This document shows positions 1-5,958 of a stretch of 37,386 nucleotides of DNA, in pieces. A model generated the notes under the pieces. It was not told where the DNA came from. It saw only the letters and a list, made by a program, of their open reading frames with translations, and ran no database searches. This DNA comes from a virus. Made by a program: the position numbers and the translations under genes. Positions within the stretch are counted from its first letter, which is position 1; the number at the start of each line of letters is the position of its first letter. The stretch lies in IMG/VR virus record IMGVR_UViG_3300042881_003046, positions 1-37,386 of that record. The stretch is one strand, 5' to 3'.

Positions 1-40
1 GTTTCCGGCTTTGAAATCTGGGAAGATTTAGCCCCCCCGG

Positions 41-328
41 TCACACCGGCCAGCCATCAAGTCCGATCTCAACCTTGACCCGATGCCCCATCGCCTCGTT
101 CGTCACGTCCACATGGCATTGACGGCACAGCGCCCGCAGATTGCCCCGCCAGGTTGCGTGACCACCCAGGTGCAACGGCACGATGTGATCGACTTCAGCG
201 GCTGCCGTCACCCGATCACTGGCCAGACAGATGCGGCACAGCGGTTCAGCCATCAGCACCTCGCGCCGGATGCGCTGCCATGCTCTTCCACGAACGCGCT
301 CGGTTGCTGCGGTCATATCGCTGGCCAT
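41..328 (-). CDS. HNH endonuclease (packaging-associated)
   Basis: A 95-residue HNH nuclease. A CRIC pair (about residues 31-34) and a CRQC pair (about 68-71) form the zinc-binding frame around the core AEVDHIVPLHLGG, followed by NLRALCRQCH. In HK97-type phages such proteins work with terminase during DNA cleavage at cos; that role is known for the family and inferred here. If the molecule is circular, the gene ends 98 bases upstream of the small terminase gene, in the same orientation. Met1 and Met5 are both possible starts and neither has a clear Shine-Dalgarno sequence. A strong terminator just upstream (377-412) separates it from the early genes, so it may open the late operon, though no obvious promoter is visible in the 50 bases before it. 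Confidence 0.85.
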   Translation of the reverse strand: MASDMTAATERVRGRAWQRIRREVLMAEPLCRICLASDRVTAAAEVDHIVPLHLGGHATWRGNLRALCRQCHVDVTNEAMGHRVKVEIGLDGWPV

Positions 329-376
329 CTGATGCTATGGGCTTGTGTCGTGGCCAGCGCCCCGTGAGGGGAAGCC

Positions 377-412
377 TAAAGAAAAACCCCCACACCGGGC
401 GAGGTGCAGGGG
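377..412 (-). terminator. Rho-independent terminator of the early-left operon
   Basis: On the minus strand CCCCTGCACC pairs with GGTGTGGGGG over 10 bp with two G-T wobbles. The 6-base loop is TCGCCC, and TTTTTCTTT follows. It lies 72 bases after the stop of the alpha-CTD-like gene (484-813) and ahead of the HNH gene, so it separates early from late transcription. The rest of 329-483 holds only a weak inverted repeat (CAGCTA/TAGCTG near 440-458). Confidence 0.85.
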
Positions 413-483
413 CTTCACTTAACTAAGTGCGCTAGGCGCAGCTACAATCAATAGCTGTTTCTTATCATCTGCCGCGCGGGTCG

Positions 484-813
484 TCAAGCGCGGTCGCGCA
501 AGCGGTGACAGTGTGCAACAATTTCGGCATAAGACTTGCGGCCAACGTTAGGGGTGTTCAACCATTCCTTAGCTGACCGACCTAGTATGCCCCGCCAATC
601 ATCAATTGCAAAACCTTCGTTGAGCAATACGTTGCGCGCCCTAATTCCTAAACCGTGACCCTCTGCTGCAATAGCTTCCACCTTGCGGCGGCGTTCGATG
701 ATCTGCTTTGCGCGCAAAGAGCTTACACCAAACTGCCTCCCAATTTCAGCAAACGATGCGCCGGCTTTGAAGGCCGCAACAATGGCGTCATTGCGTTCGA
801 CGTTTTTACTCAC
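484..813 (-). CDS. HTH protein with an RNA polymerase alpha-CTD-like domain
   Basis: A 109-residue protein in two parts. Residues 5-43 look like a helix-turn-helix (AGASFAEIGRQFGVSSLRAKQIIE). Residues 54-101 closely resemble the C-terminal domain of the RNA polymerase alpha subunit: GIRARN and TPNVGRKSYAEI match VRSAN and TPNLGKKSLTEI of E. coli alpha. R58, N61, N89, G91, K93, S94 and E97 align with alpha R265, N268, N294, G296, K298, S299 and E302, which include the UP-element contacts. The GTG start at 813 overlaps the upstream stop as GTGA and is preceded by AGAGGAA. It is the last gene before the terminator at 377-412. A transcription regulator, possibly of the late genes, is inferred. 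Confidence 0.7.
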   Translation of the reverse strand: MSKNVERNDAIVAAFKAGASFAEIGRQFGVSSLRAKQIIERRRKVEAIAAEGHGLGIRARNVLLNEGFAIDDWRGILGRSAKEWLNTPNVGRKSYAEIVAHCHRLRDRA

Positions 814-1343
814 GCCACATTCCTCTCACCCATCACCTTCCACGCCAGAAGATCATCCGCCACATAGCCGATCTGCATCTGCGCCCGCAACCGTGCTGCA
901 TCCCGACTGCCAACGCACAGCCGCCGCGCTGTCTGATCAAACGTCTCGCGGTCTGGCGGATCAAGCGCCTCACACGTCAGGATCATGGCCGCCTGGTCAC
1001 GGCAGGCGTTGCGCATTGCGGCGTAACGCTGCCGGCGTGCAAACAGGCGTTCTGCGCTGTTGCCCATGCCCTCGCCTGTCGGCTCACACAGCGCGCTGCG
1101 AACGGTGCCATAGCCCGCGTCATCGGCGGCCTGGGCGAACAGCACCAAGATGCCCCGCTGATCCACAGACAGCCAAGACCACCGCATGGCCGGGCAAGCG
1201 CGGCGTTTGGTGTTCAGCGCCTCCCGTTTTACCTCGCCGGGCATCATCACCACGCGGGCATCGGTGAAGCCCTCCCCTGCCCTGATCTGATCAACGAAGT
1301 CGCCAATCGGTTGCGGCGTGGCTTTGCGCTTGGCTTTCGGCAT
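810..1343 (-). CDS. Hypothetical protein, 177 aa
   Basis: I do not recognise this protein. It has a basic N-terminus (MPKAKRKATP), a central part with several Trp and Arg residues (MRWSWLSVDQRGILVLFAQAADDAG), and a helical C-terminal half rich in Arg and Ala. There is no signal peptide or membrane segment. The ATG at 1343 is preceded by AGGAG eight bases away, a good ribosome-binding site. The gene follows the AAA helicase gene by 27 bases and overlaps the next gene as GTGA, so it belongs to the same operon. Its position between helicase and regulator suggests a replication accessory or regulatory role, but nothing in the sequence proves that. Confidence 0.75.
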   Translation of the reverse strand: MPKAKRKATPQPIGDFVDQIRAGEGFTDARVVMMPGEVKREALNTKRRACPAMRWSWLSVDQRGILVLFAQAADDAGYGTVRSALCEPTGEGMGNSAERLFARRQRYAAMRNACRDQAAMILTCEALDPPDRETFDQTARRLCVGSRDAARLRAQMQIGYVADDLLAWKVMGERNVA

Positions 1344-1370
1344 CGGTGCAACTCCTAAGCTGGTTGGCGA

Positions 1371-2879
1371 TCAGATCAGCGGTTCTTGGTTGTCAAACTC
1401 GGTCAGGTCATCGGGTGCATACCAAGGCACATCGTTAAGCTCGGCCTGCACTGCGGCGAGGTAGCCATCGTCATCCGGCAACGGCTGCGGCCCAGCTTCC
1501 AAATCGTAATCTGCTTCTCCGGTGGGGGTGCCATCGGCCCCACCGGATATATACGTAGTATATAGGGGGGTGTGTGGGCGGGTTTGGGCGGGGTTTGGGC
1601 GGGGTTTGGGCGGGGTTTGGTGCAGGGTTTGGGCAGTGGTTTGGGCGCTTGAAGAAGTGCGCGCAAACTCTTGAAACATAGCTACTTTATCCTCAAAAAC
1701 AGCGTCTATGTCAGTTTCGGGGCTTTTGGGTTTGGGCGGGGTTTGGGCGGCCTTGTTTCGGGCCAATCCGTAGGTCATCCGGCGCTTCTTTTCGTCCCGC
1801 CATAGCTCTTCATTGGCCACGATTTCCTTGCTGGCAAAGAGCCGTTCCATCGCCTGCTCTAGCGCCTTGCGAGACACGCCAGACGCTTCCGGCATTGCGG
1901 CAAAAACCTTTGGGGCGAAGTTGGCAGCGGGCATGTGCGAGACGTGACGGCGCTGTTCAGTGACCGCATCCAGGCACCGCAGGAACGCCACTTCTTCCTG
2001 CACCAGACGACCCTCAGTGCCGGCGATCTGGCTCTCATCGTGAAACGCGCCTTCATGCCACATCATGGTAAGGCGCTCACCCTTACGCGCGCTATTGGCC
2101 TTGCCGCGTGTCAGGATGCGGCGGTCGCTGTCCTCTACTTCCTCGCCCTTTTCATCCAGTTCGCGCTTGAGGAAGAGGCGCATACGCACCGCGTTTTCCC
2201 ATGCCATCGTGCCGGCAAACTCACTGCCCTGCGCCTTGGCAACGTGGCCGGCGAGAATCACAGCCGCGCCCGTTTCAATCGCCAAGCGGGTGAGCGCGTT
2301 GCAGAACACCGTCACCTCGCGCGGATCGTTGAGGTTGCCGACATAGAGTTGCATGGCGTTGTCGAGCGCGATCACCTTTGCGCCGACTGACAGCGCGGCA
2401 TCGCGGATGTCGTCAAAAAACTGGTTGGGCTTAAACTTGCCGTCGTCGCCGATCACGCCGATGGGGTTGTCCATGCCTAAGCGCGCAACCAGATGAAGCT
2501 GGCCAGCATAGGATGCCATGCGCCGGTTAAACGTCTTGGCGATGGCTGCTTGGCGGCGTTGCAGTTCCTCGGCGTCATCCTCGCAATTGACGTACAGCGC
2601 CGGCACCGGGGCAGTGCCGCGCGTTCCCATGAAGCCATCGCCCAGCGCAATTGCCGATAACCATTGCTGGATCAGCAGCGACTTGCCGGTGCCACCCGCG
2701 CCTGAAATCAGGGTCACGGCGCGCGGCAAAATCCAGCCAGGCACCACCCACTCGCGCTCTGGCAGGGTAACGCCTTCCCAGCTTCCCACGTCGATCAGGT
2801 CAAGGCCGCCAACAGGCTGCTGCTTGGCGTCTGCGCCCCATTGATGAAAATGAGCGTTCATATCGTCCCCATCATCCAT
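1371..2879 (-). CDS. RepA-like AAA ATPase/helicase (AAA_25 type)
   Basis: An ATPase of about 502 residues. The Walker A motif GAGGTGKS lies near residues 60-67, a Walker-B-like stretch VIALDNAMQLY near 185, and a sensor-like segment AAVILAGHVAK near 215. This matches the RecA-fold AAA_25/RepA hexameric helicases that phages and plasmids use for replication. The C-terminal part is a Pro/Lys/Gln-rich linker (near 375-435) followed by an acidic tail. The start at 2879 is one base past the upstream stop (TGA-A-ATG); Met at 2861 with GGGGA before it is an alternative. The coding strand is interrupted by a G-rich 11-bp repeat array (on the plus strand) in the linker. It is the most likely replication initiator or helicase of the phage. 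Confidence 0.85.
   Translation of the reverse strand: MDDGDDMNAHFHQWGADAKQQPVGGLDLIDVGSWEGVTLPEREWVVPGWILPRAVTLISGAGGTGKSLLIQQWLSAIALGDGFMGTRGTAPVPALYVNCEDDAEELQRRQAAIAKTFNRRMASYAGQLHLVARLGMDNPIGVIGDDGKFKPNQFFDDIRDAALSVGAKVIALDNAMQLYVGNLNDPREVTVFCNALTRLAIETGAAVILAGHVAKAQGSEFAGTMAWENAVRMRLFLKRELDEKGEEVEDSDRRILTRGKANSARKGERLTMMWHEGAFHDESQIAGTEGRLVQEEVAFLRCLDAVTEQRRHVSHMPAANFAPKVFAAMPEASGVSRKALEQAMERLFASKEIVANEELWRDEKKRRMTYGLARNKAAQTPPKPKSPETDIDAVFEDKVAMFQEFARTSSSAQTTAQTLHQTPPKPRPNPAQTRPHTPLYTTYISGGADGTPTGEADYDLEAGPQPLPDDDGYLAAVQAELNDVPWYAPDDLTEFDNQEPLI
1571..1751. repeat. G-rich 11-bp tandem repeats inside the helicase gene (candidate origin)
   Basis: On the plus strand TTTGGGCGGGG occurs three times in perfect tandem (1583-1593, 1594-1604, 1605-1615). 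It is flanked by degenerate copies from 1571 to 1647, and a second cluster lies at 1730-1750. The period of 11 is not a multiple of three, so each copy is read in a different frame and encodes different residues. This argues that the DNA, rather than the protein, is under selection. Runs of three to six G could form a G-quadruplex. Iterons inside a replication gene recall the lambda origin in gene O. The origin role is an inference. Confidence 0.6.
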
Positions 2880-2880
2880 T

Positions 2881-3477
2881 TCAGGCGGCCACCAGTTCCG
2901 GCTTGCGCACGCGCACAACCGGCAGTCTGGCGGCCTTCAAAATCGCGTCGGCCAGCGGGTTGCGCAGGCTTGGCGTGTCGATTTCAATGCTGTCAGCGCC
3001 CATGATGGCGGCGAAGTTGCCGATGCGGTCAGGTGTGCCGATCATAGCAAAACCGGGCAGCGCGGCCTGTTCAAACATTTCAGGCGTGCGGTGTGCCTCG
3101 CCAGCGGCCTTGATGCGTGACCAGGCGGCGCGGCGTTCGTTTACCCAGGCGCGGGCAAGGGTCAGGCCATCGGCATAGACGCGCAGATGACCGGCGCTGC
3201 GGTGGCCGCCCCAAAAGCCAACAGCGCGGTCATCGTCGGCCCAGCGCATCGCGCCAGACACGCCGTCGATCAGCAGGATGTCGCCGTCGATATTCAACGT
3301 GTCGCTAGCAGCGATCCACCACATGCCATCAACTTGGATCGGCGCGAACGGCAGCATCGACCACCAATCAGCCCAATCGCAGCGCAGTGCGTTGGCCATC
3401 GCATCATGTGCAGAGGTGCGTTCCTCGCGCTTATAGATCGCGCGGCGGGCGGCATACCAGGCGGCGGCGACGGTCAA
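2881..3477 (-). CDS. Hypothetical early protein, 198 aa
   Basis: Not recognised. The protein is rich in Trp in its first third (WADWWSMLPFAPIQVDGMWWIAASD), then has a predicted beta-rich stretch and a helical segment RVYADGLTLARAWVNERRAAW near residues 99-119. The C-terminus ends in basic and hydrophobic residues (LPVVRVRKPELVAA). The reading frame begins with TTG at 3477, overlapping the upstream stop as TTGA. Met26 (MANALRCDW) is the first ATG and would be a more conventional start. The gene lies directly before the AAA helicase with a one-base gap, so a helper of replication is plausible but unproven. Confidence 0.7.
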   Translation of the reverse strand: MTVAAAWYAARRAIYKREERTSAHDAMANALRCDWADWWSMLPFAPIQVDGMWWIAASDTLNIDGDILLIDGVSGAMRWADDDRAVGFWGGHRSAGHLRVYADGLTLARAWVNERRAAWSRIKAAGEAHRTPEMFEQAALPGFAMIGTPDRIGNFAAIMGADSIEIDTPSLRNPLADAILKAARLPVVRVRKPELVAA

Positions 3478-3728
3478 AACAGCACCACCACATCAAGCGC
3501 CTGCCGCCACGCATCTTTGCCCAGTTGCCGCTTGATGATTGCCAGCGCCTCGCTGCGATCCGTGCTGCCCCAGGCGTTGACTTCAATGCCGTTCAGCCAG
3601 CCCTTCAGATCATGCGCGCCGTGCGAGGCGCAGCGGGCTTCCACCAGCTTGGCCCGGTCGCGGGTGAGCTTGATCTGTGCGCTTTCACGGGCGCTCGGAT
3701 CGGGACGGAACTGGCCAAAGCCGCTCAC
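3474..3728 (-). CDS. Hypothetical small early protein, 84 aa
   Basis: Not recognised. The GTG at 3728 is chosen as start because it overlaps the stop of the upstream VRR-NUC gene as GTGA and has a purine-rich GGGGGTGGAT just before it. Upstream TTG or GTG codons would only add four residues. The protein is charged and probably helical (SARESAQIKLTRDRAKLVEARC near residues 12-33), with a second helical part near residues 56-78. No membrane segment is visible. Position in the coupled early-left operon between a nuclease and the helicase module suggests a DNA-metabolism accessory. Confidence 0.65.
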   Translation of the reverse strand: MSGFGQFRPDPSARESAQIKLTRDRAKLVEARCASHGAHDLKGWLNGIEVNAWGSTDRSEALAIIKRQLGKDAWRQALDVVVLF

Positions 3729-4168
3729 ATCCACCCCCAAGACCGCAACGCAGCAAGAGCCTCATCAAGTGACGTAACAACCGCCGCCCGAAACCCATCG
3801 GCCTCCAAGTGCGCCAGTGTCGCCACTTGCCGTTCAGACAGCACACCACCGGCCCGCTTGACTTCCAGCAGCCCAATTTCTGGCCCGCCGCGTTTCAGCG
3901 GACGCAGCACCAGCAGATCGGGAAAGCCCGCGACCTCGCCGTCCATGCGCTTGGCCATCGCCATACGCAGCCGGGCGATGCTGTCGCCGTTGTATTGGCC
4001 ACCGTTGGGAATGTGGATCACGCGCAGATGCCGCTCTCGCAAACCCTTCACGATGCCGCGCTGGATGACGCGCTCAGTTGGGCCGCCTTTGATAGCCTTG
4101 CCCACGCGGGTGCGCTTCACCGGCTTTTCCAGCGCGTCTAGCTGTTCAGGCGTCCAGGCGCGGCTCAT
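3725..4168 (-). CDS. VRR-NUC domain nuclease
   Basis: A 147-residue protein with the VRR-NUC pattern of the PD-(D/E)XK nuclease superfamily. It has HIPNGGQYN near residues 52-60, GFPDLLVL near 81-88 with the catalytic Asp, then GLLEVKRAGGVLSERQ near 98-113 with the Glu-x-Lys pair. Phage stand-alone VRR-NUC proteins act as structure-specific or junction-processing nucleases; the exact substrate is unknown. The ATG at 4168 overlaps the stop of the preceding 44-codon gene as ATGA. It probably takes part in replication or recombination within the early-left operon. Confidence 0.85.
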   Translation of the reverse strand: MSRAWTPEQLDALEKPVKRTRVGKAIKGGPTERVIQRGIVKGLRERHLRVIHIPNGGQYNGDSIARLRMAMAKRMDGEVAGFPDLLVLRPLKRGGPEIGLLEVKRAGGVLSERQVATLAHLEADGFRAAVVTSLDEALAALRSWGWM

Positions 4169-4299
4169 GCGGCCCGCCGGAACAGATACGCCGCCACATC
4201 ATCAATCGGCTGCCCAACGAGCATGGCGATCACATAGACCGGCTTGCCGATGAAGTTCAGGTAACGCGCCTGCAAGCGCCAGGGCAGCAGCGCAATCAT
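4165..4299 (-). CDS. Small protein, 44 aa (coupled on both sides)
   Basis: A short open frame starting MIALLPWRLQARYLNFIGKP and ending in YLFRRAA. It overlaps the upstream DnaA-IV-like gene by ATGA at 4296-4299 and the downstream VRR-NUC gene by ATGA at 4165-4168, so it exactly fills what would otherwise be a 127-base hole in a tightly packed operon. That fit is the main support. The middle (YVIAMLVGQPIDDVAAYLF) is amphipathic and could be a helix. The function is unknown. The alternative is a non-coding spacer. Confidence 0.6.
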   Translation of the reverse strand: MIALLPWRLQARYLNFIGKPVYVIAMLVGQPIDDVAAYLFRRAA

Positions 4300-4586
4300 G
4301 CCTGCGCCGCCATGTTGCGGGCGCGTGCCTGCCGCGACCACTCAGTGTTGCGCCGCCGCTTCTTGTCCCGATTGAAGGCGGCCCATACGCTGCTCGGCAC
4401 CAAGCCCAGAAAGCGGGCAATCTCAGACTGCCCCATGCCGCACTCGGCAGCCAGCGCGCGGATCGCAGCATCGCGGGCGCGCACAACTTCCTGAAACTTT
4501 GACCAGCCATAGATCGCAGCCGGGTTGACGCCGTGCGCGTCAGCAATGCGATGCACGACCGCGTGGCGCTTTTCGTAAGGGGTCAT
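4296..4586 (-). CDS. DnaA domain IV-like DNA-binding protein
   Basis: A 96-residue protein whose centre resembles the DNA-binding domain IV of DnaA. It has VVRARDAAIRALAAECGMGQSEIARFLG followed by SSVWAAFNR, matching the arrangement Arg-x-x-Ala...Leu...Ser-x-x-x-Ile-x-x-x-hPhe/Leu-Gly...(His)-Ser-x-Val in DnaA. The AAA+ part of DnaA is absent, so this is a stand-alone binding domain. The start at 4586 overlaps the upstream stop as ATGA. Proteins of this kind could bind DnaA boxes or a phage origin; which of these it does is not known. It is one of several early genes built from bacterial regulator-like DNA-binding modules. Confidence 0.65.
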   Translation of the reverse strand: MTPYEKRHAVVHRIADAHGVNPAAIYGWSKFQEVVRARDAAIRALAAECGMGQSEIARFLGLVPSSVWAAFNRDKKRRRNTEWSRQARARNMAAQA

Positions 4587-5083
4587 GCGGCCACCTGTTT
4601 GCTGGGCAAATACCAGCGCCCATGAGCGTCCTGCTCCCGCACCGCCCACCCGCGCCTCGCCGCGACTTCACGAAAATGCTTTTCAAATTGCCGGGTTGCG
4701 TGCCGATCAACTGTCTCAAAGCAGCCGCCAGTTTGCGCACGCGGCACCGGGCTGGGTTGACTGCGCCTTGACGTGGTCGGCTCTTCAAGCAGGCGGGCAA
4801 GTCGGCGGGTGACGCTGTGATGAGACAGGCCAAACTTGCGTGCAATCTCGCCGCGCGTTCGACCGGCTGCCGTCATCTTCAAAAGGATCAGATCGCGCTC
4901 ATCGTTCCAATTGGCAGCACGGTCGCCAAGCGGATCATTGTTGCGTAACTGGCGCACACGACCGCGCACCGCGTCCTGGGTGCGGCCCATCAGGCGGGCG
5001 ATTGAGTTATAGCTAAGGTTGCGCGCGATCATGTCGGCCAGCGCCGCATCTTCCTGCTGCGTCCATAAGGTGTAAGAAACCAT
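4583..5083 (-). CDS. GcrA/Myb-like DNA-binding protein
   Basis: A 166-residue protein with two helix-turn-helix-like units. The first, LWTQQEDAALADMIAR followed by SIARLMGRTQDAVRGRVRQL (residues 5-44), resembles the N-terminal domain of the alphaproteobacterial cell-cycle regulator GcrA (WT-x-E...IA..LG.T..AV.G.V.RL) and also generic Myb/SANT folds. The second is WNDERDLILLKMTAAG followed by EIARKFGLSHHSVTRRL (about 57-94). The C-terminal third is basic. The start at 5083 shares its A with the stop of the upstream gene (TGATG). A regulator of phage or host transcription is inferred. Confidence 0.65.
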   Translation of the reverse strand: MVSYTLWTQQEDAALADMIARNLSYNSIARLMGRTQDAVRGRVRQLRNNDPLGDRAANWNDERDLILLKMTAAGRTRGEIARKFGLSHHSVTRRLARLLEEPTTSRRSQPSPVPRAQTGGCFETVDRHATRQFEKHFREVAARRGWAVREQDAHGRWYLPSKQVAA

Positions 5084-5502
5084 CAGCGCACACCAGCAGC
5101 AGCAAGCAGGCGCGTGCGGCGTTTGGACAGTCGTTCGCGGGCTTCTGGGCAAATGTCAGCGCCAGTGTCGCCGCCAGCTACAACAGCAGCCCACTCGTTG
5201 ACGTAGCCGGCAGCTTCCACGCCCAGCGCGTCCAGATCGCCCTCTGGCCCGTCATGGCAAATTACCTTGCCGCCTGGCTCAGTCAGGACAGAAACCAACT
5301 CATCAGGGACGCCCGCTTTTGCAAAACGGTTGAGCGCCGCCAGTGGCATAGCCGTCTCTTTGGCCCACGACTGTAGCGTTGCCACTGGTATGCCGGTGTC
5401 GTAGTGCAGCGCCTTAAACGACAGCCCGGCAGAGTCACAAAGGCGAAAGAACCGCCTCTGAGCTTGCAAAGTATCGCTCAAAATACTGTTAAAAGCGCAC
5501 AT
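5083..5502 (-). CDS. Early HTH-type regulatory protein
   Basis: A 139-residue protein with a helix-turn-helix-like region near residues 24-50 (GLSFKALHYDTGIPVATLQSW), followed by a helical stretch and an acidic middle (GPEGDLDALGVEAAGYVNEW), with a basic C-terminus. It is the first gene of the coupled early-left block, and in that position phages often encode a CII-like or antirepressor-type regulator. The family could not be fixed. The ATG at 5502 has only a weak ribosome-binding site. A promoter with a TTTAAT -10 box around 5520-5525 on the minus strand is possible, but its -35 box is poor. Confidence 0.65.
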   Translation of the reverse strand: MCAFNSILSDTLQAQRRFFRLCDSAGLSFKALHYDTGIPVATLQSWAKETAMPLAALNRFAKAGVPDELVSVLTEPGGKVICHDGPEGDLDALGVEAAGYVNEWAAVVAGGDTGADICPEARERLSKRRTRLLAAAGVR

Positions 5503-5582
5503 GATTTTGATCCGTTAGTGTATTAAATATTGCCAGTGGAAAACGAAAACATCTTGGAACGCTCCCGCCTGATCGGCGGCGC

Positions 5583-5627
5583 AGAAAGTAACGGGCCGGG
5601 AGCCGTGGGGGTCGCTCAACCGGCCCG
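5583..5627 (-). terminator. Probable terminator after the XRE gene
   Basis: On the minus strand CGGGCCGG and CCGGCCCG (5620-5627 and 5592-5599) form an 8-bp perfect G+C-rich stem, followed by the T-rich TTACTTTCT. It lies 37 bases downstream of the XRE gene stop, within the 161-base gap 5503-5663. It probably makes the XRE gene monocistronic and separates it from the early-left operon. The T tract is interrupted, so termination may be partial. Confidence 0.5.
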
Positions 5628-5663
5628 ACCGGCGCGCTGGGTGGGAGGCGCGCGGGTTCAAGA

Positions 5664-5894
5664 TCATGCGGCAGCCTGTTCGATTAAGGCAGCCTGATGC
5701 TCAACAATCGACCGGCCAGTGGCTTTTATAACCAGCGCATCAAGTGCGAGTTGAATGCGTATGTTGACGGGCCTGCCAGCACCTTCCGCCCGCTCCCAAC
5801 GAGAAACGGCGGCTTGATCAACACCGAGACAACCGGCAAGTTGGGCCTGCGTTATCTTCAGGATGTCGCAGCGGATTTTTCGGGCGTGAAACAT
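5664..5894 (-). CDS. Cro-like XRE transcriptional regulator
   Basis: A 76-residue protein with one XRE-type helix-turn-helix: ITQAQLAGCLGVDQAAVSRWERA (about residues 14-36). It is transcribed divergently from the S24 repressor gene, the usual place for Cro or a second switch regulator. No ribosome-binding site precedes the ATG at 5894. The -35 TTGACA at 5925-5930 and a -10 near 5903-5908 would put the transcription start at or beside the ATG, so the mRNA may be leaderless. A perfect 16-bp operator fills the promoter spacer. Cro-like function is inferred from context. Confidence 0.75.
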   Translation of the reverse strand: MFHARKIRCDILKITQAQLAGCLGVDQAAVSRWERAEGAGRPVNIRIQLALDALVIKATGRSIVEHQAALIEQAAA

Positions 5895-5902
5895 GGAGCG
5901 TA

Positions 5903-5930
5903 TTTATGCGCATGCGCATAGACATGTCAA
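5903..5930 (-). promoter_or_regulatory. Leftward switch promoter with operator in its spacer
   Basis: On the minus strand TTGACA (5925-5930) is followed 16 bases later by CATAAA (5903-5908); ATAAAT or TAAATA at 17-18 bases are alternatives. The spacer overlaps a perfect palindrome, TATGCGCATGCGCATA (5905-5920). The same 16-mer recurs with small changes at 6674-6689 and 6706-6721. A weaker half-site (TATGCGTTAGCG) lies at 5936-5947. A repressor bound here would block polymerase directly. The binding protein is inferred to be the S24 repressor, the Cro-like protein, or both. Confidence 0.7.
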
Positions 5931-5958
5931 CGCCCTATGCGTTAGCGAGTTTGCGAAT

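Noticed and set aside
440-458. A small hairpin followed by T residues on the plus strand, as a terminator
   Set aside because: The stem is only 6 bp and A+T-rich, and no plus-strand gene precedes it.
1403-1666. Second minus-strand frame through the G-rich repeats
   Set aside because: It arises because the repeats lack stop codons in all frames; the helicase frame continues through the same DNA to an acidic C-terminus.
4202-4546. Minus-strand frame of 114 codons between the DnaA-like and VRR-NUC genes
   Set aside because: It overlaps the well-supported 4296-4586 gene in another frame. The 44-codon frame at 4165-4299 fits the ATGA coupling on both sides much better.
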